Shown in pieces: positions 1 to 8,700 of a stretch of DNA of 16,126 nt. Source of the stretch: SABY01 sp964612515 (GTDB taxonomy: Bacteria > Bacteroidota > Bacteroidia > Bacteroidales > 4484-276); NCBI GenBank assembly GCA_964612515.1, contig CAZTCX010000080.1, positions 1 to 16,126 of the forward strand. Direction: 5' to 3'. Under the pieces are notes generated by a model, which saw only the letters and a program-made list of their open reading frames with translations, did not search any database and was not told the DNA's origin. The translations under genes and the position numbers were made by a program. How positions within the stretch are numbered: position 1 is the first letter of the stretch; every line of letters begins with the position of its first letter.

Positions 1-83
<83 letters not shown>

Positions 84-93
84 ATTTTTTATT

Positions 94-130
94 AATCCCC
101 GTTTCATTTATTTGATTCGGGGATTTTTTT
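94..130 (+). terminator. Rho-independent terminator of the rRNA operon
   Basis: AATCCCCG (94-101) pairs perfectly with CGGGGATT (118-125) across a 16-base A/T-rich loop, and the 3' arm runs into a T tract to 130. It lies about 11 bases after the 5S rRNA and on the same strand, so it most likely ends the rrn transcript. Confidence 0.85.
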
Positions 131-180
131 TGCCCGCCATTTTTTTATATCAGCAAACCCATCCTGGCATTTTTTTTGTA

Positions 181-237
181 CTTAAGCCCACTGAAATATT
201 TTTGCCTTGTAACCCCATCCTTCAGGCCGCGGGGTTA
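181..237. repeat. Probable decayed copy of the palindromic repeat seen at 12539-12633
   Basis: TAACCCC (210-216) and GGGGTTA (231-237) form a 7-bp inverted repeat around a CCTTCAGG-like core. A CTTAAGCCC motif lies about 20 bases before it. The better preserved element at 12539-12633 has the same order: CTAAAGCCC, a similar gap, then TTAACCCC...CTTAAG...GGGGTTAA. The right outer arm is not recognisable here. Similarity was judged by eye, so this is a tentative assignment. Confidence 0.45.
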
Positions 238-294
238 GTGATTATCTGGTTGCAAAGATTTATTTCAGAACCCTGGATTTTTATAGTTGTAAAG

Positions 295-324
295 TTGCCG
301 CGTAATAAAAATTCTCTATATTTG
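295..324 (+). promoter_or_regulatory. Bacteroidota-type promoter for the 348-986 gene
   Basis: TTG at 295-297 is followed after 19 bases by TATATTTG (317-324), a full match to the primary-sigma consensus of Bacteroidota (-33 TTG, -7 TAnnTTTG). Transcription would begin near 330, giving a leader of under 20 bases before the ATG at 348. The leader is A-rich without a Shine-Dalgarno site, which is usual in this phylum. Confidence 0.7.
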
Positions 325-347
325 TTTTCATTTAAAAACAAAAAATT

Positions 348-986
348 ATGAAAACACTTTTAGGGATTTTATTTGTCATGCTTGCCTCCACTGCTTTTGC
401 GCAATTTCCACCTCCTACCAATTTTCAATTTAGCTATGAATACATTATGTGCAACGAATCCGGCGAATGTGCCGGCCAGTGGCTCTACGGGCCTACCTAT
501 TGTTCGCATTGGGCATGGGATGACCCGAGCGCAAATTCAACCGTTGCTAACTTAGAAAACTACAAGCTCTATTATTTCGATTTCTTTTCGAGGGATACCA
601 TAATACTTGCTACCCCGGTTGAAACCTATTTTGATATGGAAATAGGAATAATTGGAGAAATGTGGGTAACTGCGGTTTATTCAAATCCCGACGGCGAATC
701 AGAACCTTCGGAAATCCTTGTTAACGATGACTTGCCCATTTCAATAGAGGAAAATCCCGGGATGGAAAAAATTGTTGTTTATTATGACAATAGTTTTCAA
801 GAAATACGGATCGAAAATGTTGAAGCTGTTTCCGAAATCAATATTTATAACGTTCAGGGGCAGTTAGTTCAATCCCACCAATCGACAAAAAGTAGCGTTA
901 ACGTTGAGCTTTTGGCCAAAGGGCTTTATGTAATCGAAGTATTGTTTGGTAACCAGGAAGTGGTGCGGCGGAAAGTTATAAAATAG
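348..986 (+). CDS. Secreted protein with Fn3-like domain and T9SS C-terminal sorting domain
   Basis: The 212-aa product starts with a clear Sec signal peptide (residues 1-18, hydrophobic core then AFA before Gln19). Residues about 22-130 look like a fibronectin type III-like fold: a proline-rich start, alternating hydrophobic strands, and the typical ending AVYSNPDGESEPSE. Residues about 145-212 form a type A T9SS sorting domain (short strands, NIYNVQGQLV, then a GLYVIEV strand and a basic tail RRKVIK). The protein is therefore expected to cross the inner membrane by Sec and the outer membrane by T9SS, where the CTD is removed. No catalytic motif is visible, so its task is unknown; binding or adhesion is only a guess. 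The ATG at 348 is chosen because it gives the signal peptide and sits just after a consensus promoter. The gene is monocistronic and converges on the minus-strand gene ending at 1085. Confidence 0.85.
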   Translation: MKTLLGILFVMLASTAFAQFPPPTNFQFSYEYIMCNESGECAGQWLYGPTYCSHWAWDDPSANSTVANLENYKLYYFDFFSRDTIILATPVETYFDMEIGIIGEMWVTAVYSNPDGESEPSEILVNDDLPISIEENPGMEKIVVYYDNSFQEIRIENVEAVSEINIYNVQGQLVQSHQSTKSSVNVELLAKGLYVIEVLFGNQEVVRRKVIK

Positions 987-1004
987 TGCTGCTCGAGAAA
1001 GCAA

Positions 1005-1047
1005 AAAAGCCTGACAGATTTACTTTCGTAAAACTTGTCAGGCTTTT
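1005..1047. terminator. Bidirectional terminator between convergent genes
   Basis: AAAAGCCTGACA (1005-1016) is perfectly complementary to TGTCAGGCTTTT (1036-1047). An inner stem TTTAC/GTAAA (1019-1023/1028-1032) with a TTTC loop extends the hairpin. The stem ends in A-rich sequence on the left and T-rich on the right, so either strand's transcript has a stem followed by U residues. It lies 19 bases after the plus gene (348-986) and 38 bases after the minus gene (2680-1085), and so can terminate both. Confidence 0.9.
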
Positions 1048-1084
1048 ATAATAAAATATTGCGTTGTGTGGCAATTTTATACTT

Positions 1085-2680
1085 TTACTGCACCACAAAC
1101 TTTACTTTGCCGCAGGCGCCGCCGTCGCTGTACATCACGGCAACGTACATACCCGCACTCCAGCCCGAAACATCAAGCGTGGTTTCCTGCTGCCCTTTGT
1201 AAATCTTTTGGCTGTGCAACTGGCGCCCAAAGCTGTCGTAGCAGCGGAGTTGCATATTTTGGTGGTGTTCAGTATTTTCAAATTCCAGGGTAAGCCTGCC
1301 CTCTTTTACCGGATTGGGATGCGCCTTTACAGGAATGTGGCGGATGCTTTCGTAGTATTCCTCCGGGCCGGGCAGCTCACCAATATCTGTTACCACCAGG
1401 CAGGTGGTCAAATCCAAAATGCCCGATTCTATCGGATGCGGACACAGGCTGTCATAAACACGCTGCGTGGTATCGTATGGCGCGGATTGGAGGTGTTCGT
1501 TATTTTTGTAAACCAAAAAGTCCCATAGACCACCTACAATACTACTAAGTGCGGATATATAATTTCCTTCGTGGGTTTTTTGTAGGCCGGGTCGCCAACT
1601 AAATGTTTGTGGATGGCTCTTAAAATGATAAAGATTTCCGGCGGTATCCATTACCATGTCACCGCCCGGATTCGGACTTGGATTCAGGCCGAATTGTCCG
1701 ACAGCCATAAACAAGGAGTCATTGATGCGCACAGCATTACTGATATGATTGCCATGAATATCTGGACCGAAAGAGCGGTTAGGGATTTGGCTGTAACCAT
1801 ACTCCTGACCGTTGGGACCAAAAAACATGAGCAATGAATTAGGCTCGTCTGCTGCACCCTGGTATCTTCTACCCCCCACCCCCATGAGCAATGTGTCATT
1901 AATTGCAATAGTATTAAAAGCCTCACCCCATACCGAATCAGCAACATGAAAGGGTTTCATCCATAACTCCTTAAAGGTGGAGGAAACATGAATAAACATG
2001 GGGCGGAGATATACGTGATCGGGATCCTCGGGATATGGATAATAGCAGAAGCCCGAAATATAATAATCACCATTGTGTTGCATAACGCGGTAGGGTTGAT
2101 ATTCACCCATGAGCGGGTAATCCTCCGGCATGGCATACGCCTGCTTTAAAAGCACTTGTCCGTCAAGTGTTATTTTGGCCAGGAATGCATGTTCCCAGTA
2201 GGGATAACCGCCGTATTGCAACAAGGCAACCAGATACCCTTCCTCATTTATGATCAGATCAAGCGTACCCCCACCATTAGAGCGGGGGTTTGGGAAAAAT
2301 TTACACCATACAGGAATGCCGCATGGGTCCAATTTTATAATAAATGGATAGCCTGTACTTTGATTTTTTAATCCCATACCCCCGATATAAATATTTCCAA
2401 GGCTATCCTGTACAACGGAAATACACGTATGCCCTCCCGGAAGCAGGTCGTGTATCATAGTTTTTTCATACAATACATTGCCATTAATATCCAATTTACC
2501 GAGATAAGCCTTTTCATGGGTGCTTCCAACCATTGCAAATCCTTTATCATAGGTTTCGTGTATCCATTTTGCCTCATCTAAGTAGGGTGTGCCGAATTGA
2601 ATTTCCCACCGGTAATTTTGTGCTGGCAGCAAGCCAACAGTGAATACACTAAGTAAAATTATTATGTACTTCTTCATCAT
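1085..2680 (-). CDS. Secreted propeller-like protein with T9SS sorting domain
   Basis: The 531-aa product has a signal peptide (residues 1-20, ending LLPAQ) and a T9SS type A sorting domain from about 453 (AHPNPVKEGRLTLEF, then CYDSFGRQLHS and GWSAGMYVAVMY). The middle contains spaced, degenerate strand repeats of the kind DSLGNIYIGG / FIIKLDPCGIPVW / AFLAKITLDGQVL / GDYYISGF, which resemble beta-propeller blades of the SBBP/delta-60 type. No catalytic residues are recognisable, so a ligand-binding or structural role outside the cell is inferred. Two consecutive ATGs are possible (2680 and 2677); both keep the signal peptide. It is the last gene of the minus-strand cargo block, 60 bp after the giant protease gene, and a strong hairpin occupies that gap. 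I found no consensus promoter in the gap, so expression may depend on read-through. Confidence 0.85.
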   Translation of the reverse strand: MMKKYIIILLSVFTVGLLPAQNYRWEIQFGTPYLDEAKWIHETYDKGFAMVGSTHEKAYLGKLDINGNVLYEKTMIHDLLPGGHTCISVVQDSLGNIYIGGMGLKNQSTGYPFIIKLDPCGIPVWCKFFPNPRSNGGGTLDLIINEEGYLVALLQYGGYPYWEHAFLAKITLDGQVLLKQAYAMPEDYPLMGEYQPYRVMQHNGDYYISGFCYYPYPEDPDHVYLRPMFIHVSSTFKELWMKPFHVADSVWGEAFNTIAINDTLLMGVGGRRYQGAADEPNSLLMFFGPNGQEYGYSQIPNRSFGPDIHGNHISNAVRINDSLFMAVGQFGLNPSPNPGGDMVMDTAGNLYHFKSHPQTFSWRPGLQKTHEGNYISALSSIVGGLWDFLVYKNNEHLQSAPYDTTQRVYDSLCPHPIESGILDLTTCLVVTDIGELPGPEEYYESIRHIPVKAHPNPVKEGRLTLEFENTEHHQNMQLRCYDSFGRQLHSQKIYKGQQETTLDVSGWSAGMYVAVMYSDGGACGKVKFVVQ

Positions 2681-2696
2681 GGATTATGTTTTGAAT

Positions 2697-2727
2697 AAAC
2701 CCACCGGATTGCCGATCCGGTGGGTTT
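2697..2727 (-). terminator. Intercistronic hairpin after the giant protease gene
   Basis: AAACCCACCGGAT (2697-2709) pairs perfectly over 13 bp with ATCCGGTGGGTTT (2715-2727), loop of 5 bases. On the minus strand it comes 13 bases after the stop of the 2349-aa gene and ends in TTTATT, a moderate U tract. It can act as a terminator or, as the next gene has no obvious promoter, as a partial terminator or RNA-stabilising structure. Confidence 0.7.
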
Positions 2728-2740
2728 AGGTTTTTAATAA

Positions 2741-5700
2741 TTATTTATTAATGGTAAATTTAGTGCTTTCCGTGGTTTTGCCGCCGGCCACCAGGCTTAC
2801 TATATAAGTGCCTGCATTCCACCCGCGGGTAATAACCGTGGCGGTATTCTCAGCCTGGGTCATGGATAATTCCCTGACCAGTTCACCCTTCAGGTTTCTT
2901 ATCTCCAGCATGCGCCGGCTGCTTTGCTCATCAACTGCGTACTTGATCATCACGTAATCTTTGGCCGGATTGGGGTAAACTTCCAACGTCGAAGGTTCGG
3001 TGGAGGAGAGAATCTGTCCGAATTGTTCTTCGGCTATTATGGATTTGAACAAATCAGGAATTTGTATCGGCTCGTCATATTCGGTTTGATTGAGCATTAC
3101 CAGTACATTTCGTGCGTACGTGGCTGCCGGCGCGGTGCCCTGCTGCAAAGCCACAAGCTGTTGTAGTTGTGCTGTCGTTGCGGAATACCAGCCATTTTCA
3201 GAGGCCAGAATATTTGCAGCAAGGTCGCAAAAACTTATCATATCCTGATGCGAAACAAACTCTGCACCCTGCAACGAAAATTGCAATAAAATATCATCAA
3301 GAGTAGCTTCACATTGTGTCAGGTTATCCTTCTGCAGGTAAATTAGGGCCAACTGGTATTTGGCCGCCAGATCGTTATCATTGGTAAGCAACTGAACAAT
3401 GCTGTCGGTGCCGCCGCTTGTGCTGTCGGGATGTTGGTAATAATCCACCAGTGCGTTTAGTGTCCGGCTTTTTGTGAGGCGGTGTTTTGCCAGTTGCGAT
3501 TCCATCTCCTCTTTGAGGCTGGTAATGTTGCGTCCGGCCAGTATTTGCGCCTTCATGTAGTCGGGCAAAGGTTCCATGCGTTCATCGAGTTTATCCATCA
3601 GCCTGTCCGATTTGGCGGTTTGCGGGTTGGCTACCATTACATCGCGTAGCATGGCACCCGGCAACACATCTTCTTTGTCAATGGCAGCTCCGGCCACCGT
3701 ATCCGAAAGGTTGGGCGACTGATCCATCAGTGCGTTATATATTTCTATGGTTTCGGGTGGCAGGCTGGTTTCTATTTCCTGATAAAGCGCCGCAGTGTTG
3801 CCACCATCGGTAAGCAGCATAAGGCTCTGTTGGGTATTTTCTATTTCTGTATTTATTTCATCCAGGCCAGCGCGCAGGTCGCCTTCGGTGGTGCCCCCAC
3901 CCGAAGTCGTAGGAGGGCAGCCATTTTCGAACATCCATCCTGTTGTAACAAAATTGCCAATAAGCGTTACTGTATTTTTTGTGTAATCTACCGGCCTGAC
4001 TCTGAAGTCATAATTGTTCAATGGATAGTTATAAGAAATATGCGCGCCCTGGTTGTTGATATCGTCAAAATCGCCGTCGGGAACCAGGCCATGGATATCA
4101 AAAAGGTTGCCGGCCATGTCATGGGGGTTGGTACTGGAAGCGCCCTGGCTTTCGGCAATACCCCAATACTTGTTGGCAGGAGCCGGAATCAATATGTCGT
4201 AGTCGCAATCAGTAAATTCACAGCACAATATCTGTAAACCAACTTCCGGTTCATTTTGTATATTGCGGTTTTGTTCTTGTGCAGCAATGCCTTGCTGCAA
4301 TCCGGTAAACCAATTGCGATACACCTCATTGGGATCGCTACCGGAGTTATGCACAATCAACCCAATACCGGTTCGCGAGGTCATACTGCTATAGAAATTG
4401 TTTTCCTCAATGGTGTAAGCTGTGCTATTGTCGAGATACAAGCCGTATCCCCCCTCTGTTACCCAGGGTGTGTTGATGTCGAAAAGACAATTTTTCACCA
4501 CAGCGTAAGTTGTACCGCCTAACCAGGCTCCGCGGAAGTTATTGGTAAATGTGGAATTCTGTATGGAAGGCTTCAACTCTGCTGACAAGCCATAAGCTCT
4601 GACACCATAATACAGGTTCTCGAAAGTGGTAGGCTGATACTCCGTACAGGGATAGTTTTGGCTAATACAAAAATGATCGACATAATACGATGAGTTATAG
4701 CTGTGAATGCCAGTGCCTTGCTTATTAACAGGCAATGCGGAGATGCCTGTATTTTTAAAAGTGCAGCCGCTAATCTGAATGCCACGCACATTCACCATCG
4801 AGAGGTGCGCGGCAGGTGTTGCTCCACTCAGAAGTGTGCCGGTAGTTTCAAAAGTGGTTTGGCTAAAGCTGCTGAGGTTGTTGCGTGCATAATCGTGAAA
4901 AGCGACATCTGATTGGTTGTTGCGAAAGTAGGCTTTGCTGGCATGCACGATACCGCCGCCTTTGGCACCAAAGTCGCCGGAGCCGGCCTTAACGGCAACC
5001 ACTGCATTTTGGATTGTCCCGCCATTGCTAATGCTAAGCCATCCCTGGTTGGCGGGTATTTGCGGGAGCAGTGGGTTGCCCCATACCTCGATGCCTTGCC
5101 ATAATCCGGTGCAGGCGTTAGTGATAGTACCACCAGTAAGGATAAGTTTGCCACCGGGTTTTATGATGAGTTTTGCGTTATCGGAAAAGCGGAGACAACT
5201 CTTTACGGTTAATGTAGCATTCGTTTCAACTATCAAATCGCTATTGATGGTTTCGTCGCTGTTCCAGGTTTCATCACTATCTATAACCAGCGGTGTGGTG
5301 TTGTAATGACATCCGTTGACATATACCGCATTGTTGTACGAATTAAGCCTAAAGCTGCCCCATTGATTCAAGCTTGCCTTGCCTTCTGAATCCCAGACAA
5401 AAATGTCGCTACCAGAAGCAGCAATCACCTCATTTTTGCCATCATTGACGATATCGCCAATATAGGGATCAGAATTTGTTCCACCACTTAAATACAATGG
5501 CCATCCCAGCACCGGATCTCCGTTTAGGCTGTAGGCATATAATACGCCATCGTTAGAAGGAACAATAATTTCGCAAGCATCATCTGTGCCATCCACATCA
5601 GCAACTAAGGGTTGCAAGTATTGACATTGCAGAGTTGGAATGTTTTTGTCAAGAATTTCTGTGCCCTGATAATCCCAAACTTTTAAGTGTCCTAAATCGG

Positions 5701-8700
5701 CAATCATTACTTCGGTGGTGCCATCCAAATCCACATCGCCGCAAACAAAAGCCGGAGGCCAGGCCCATGCTTGGCTTTGTATGCTCAGTTCAATATTGTG
5801 ATTGTCGTTATCCCATCCTGTAACAAGACTTCCATCATTTTCGATGGCATAAATATATCCTGTTGTACCACGGATCGACATAAACAAAATTTCATAATCA
5901 TCGTCATTGTCAATATCGGCAGCAATTACCGGACAGTCAAGCCTACCATTGTCAGTGTAAACAGGGTTTTGATTTGTAATAAAGTCAGTTCCATCATGAT
6001 TCCAAATGTATATTCCAGCTTCAAGTCCTATAACAATTTCTTTATCACCATTTCCATCAAGATCGACTGCTACCGGCATGGAAACAGCTTTTTTATCAAT
6101 TGGATTCTCAGCAGTGGTAACGGGCCATCCCGGGTAGATGTTACCATAACAATCAAATATCTCAATCTTATTGCCCCATTGGTTGGGTACAATAATTTCA
6201 AGGTCGTTATTATTATTTAAATCTGCTAAAACAATGCCGTTGAAATTCTTGAATGCTATTTGCTTTTCCCACATCAAATCCGGGATACCGTCGTTGTCAG
6301 CATCTTCATTTTTATACACCAATACTTTATAATTATCAGGGTTCGACCCATCCTCACCCATCCTTGTGGCAACCACAATCTCAATTATCCCGTCATTATC
6401 AATATCCCCAATGGCTGGTGTGCTGGTCATACTTATGCCAATATTGGCAAAGCCACTAACTGATGTTGGATTTTGATCGATATCATATAATTCCTCTCCA
6501 TCGTGCCTGAAGCCGAAAATAGTTCCTCTGTTGGCAGCTTGATCGCCCCTCCCACTGGTGATAAATATTTCTTTTTCGCCATCACCTTCCAGGTCGTAAA
6601 CATTGGGGGCGCCCCAAAAACCACCATGATCTTCATTTGTTACGGTTATGGGCAGCCAATCGGGGTGGTAGGCCAGTGATGTCCAGGCATGTTTGGGGGC
6701 TGATGGTTCGCTTTCGTTGCCCGAGGGTGATATGGCAGTTACTTTGTAATAATATTCCGTTAATTCTCCTAATCCTGAATCCTCGAAATAGGCAACTGTT
6801 AATAAGCCGGTGGTGTTGAGTAGCGCATAAGAACCTGTTTCGGTGTCGCTGCGGTATATATTGTACCCGGCCACGCCATCATAAACAGTCCAGAAAAGGG
6901 CTATGCTGGTGAGCTTGCCCCTAAAGTCGATTTCAATATCTGATATGTCGGGTTTTTCCAGAAGATTGAATTCGAACGACCATTGCTGCCCAAACCCGTT
7001 TGCAGCATCTAAATTAAATTCTAAAGGTTCCGGATCGCCGGGGTAATTGGCAGCTACACTAAAACAAAATTGTGTGGTGTTGGTTTCTGTCTCGAAGGAA
7101 ACAATGTCGCCATAAGCCCCCTGGTTTTGTGATATTCCGCTAACATACCCACTTGTTGAACTTAAAACTGCATTAACGTTTTGCAAAAGCGAATGGCTGT
7201 TATTGCGCAGATCGATGTCGAACCAAACAGTTTCACCGGCTTCGATTATTTCATCACCATTTGAAGTGTTAATTACCCTTTTGGAGCGCTGTACAAGTTC
7301 GGGAACACACACTTCGAGGTAAATTTCATCAGTATATTCATTGCTGCCCGCATCTGTCATTGTAAGTCCAAAACTGGCGAGTTGGTTTTCAACCAGTGCG
7401 GCATCAACTGTAAAAGTAAAATTGCCCGCAACAGTTACAGAATTACCAGCAGGGATATTTCCGTAGTTGAGCTGGTTACTGGTTATGGTAATAAAATTAT
7501 CGGGGCTCGACAGAACAGCACTTACGCCATTGCACCCCGTCAATCCTGAATTACTCACTTCGATATTCAAATCAATGGTTTCGCCGGCATCTATGTTTTC
7601 ATCGCCGCTTATGGTGTGGTTTGAGGTAAATAAGTGGGAGGCAGGATTTGCTGTAACTGTAATTGACTTTTCGACAGGCAGGTAATTCTTTGCTGTTACA
7701 GTTACCAGGATATTATTCTCGGGATCAACTGTGTTCGGTGTACAGGATATATTGGCTGTAACTGTACTTCCCGTTCCTGTGATGGTTTCAAGGGCATAAA
7801 TTTCACCATCACGAAAAAGACAGACTTTAGCATCTACTCCTGCTGCAAGGTTACTAATTTGTACTGCTATGCTTTGCTCTCCGGTATTTACACTTGCCGG
7901 TACATTTACCACAAGTGGGTTTTGCAGGTCGGGGCTGTCAGTCCAAACGGGCATTTCGGGTTCGCAGGCAATGCTGTGTGCAAAAAACATTAACCTTTTA
8001 TAAGTATCATAATATGAACTTGCATGGTATAGCGATTTCACGTTTTTAAAAGATACTCCTATTGTGTTATCAGTATCATAAATGTAACTAATGAACGGTT
8101 TGTTATGTGAAGATACCATACCTGACCATCCAACACAAGTATTGGCAACGATGGCGACACCTCCGTTTTCAGAATTAAAAAAATGCTCGGTAACGGTATT
8201 CATATCCCAGGGCATGGTTGTGCAATGGGTCATACAAAAAATCATTCCACGGTCAGTGTTTATAAGTCCATCCATATGGGTTCTGTTAAGTGAGCCATCT
8301 GCAGCAGCAAAAGAAGTGGGGCCTCCATGGCCCAAAGCGCATACGATATGGTGGCTGACAGCCGGCTGTCCTGTTCCATTAAATGCATCCAATACATCCA
8401 TGTTATTATGATTGGTTGTATTGTATAGTTCGGTAAAACTTACATAAGATGGAAAAGCTGGCTTCAGTATGTAACCTATGCTACCCATTGAAGAAAACAA
8501 CAAACAATTATTCTCATTCCCCTGTGAAGTCTTTATATACTCAAAAAATTTTGTTTTAAACCTGTTTAGCTCAATTAGTTCTCCTTCAATCATGTAATCC
8601 TCTACCGGGATACGCCCGATTTTTATATCGGGAAGGCGGTCAACCTGGTCAATGTTTATTGTGTTTGGAAATTTTTCTTCAAATGTCCCATCATTCTGCC

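Noticed and set aside
112..351. 79-aa open frame on the + strand after the rRNA terminator
   Set aside because: It starts with TTG inside the terminator, has a phenylalanine-rich low-complexity translation of a T-rich spacer, spans the repeat and promoter, and overlaps the start of the real gene at 348.
3795..4522. Several plus-strand open frames of 60-135 aa opposite the giant protease gene
   Set aside because: They lie antisense to a continuous 7-kb frame with strong domain matches; their translations show no domain or signal pattern and no promoter or start context.
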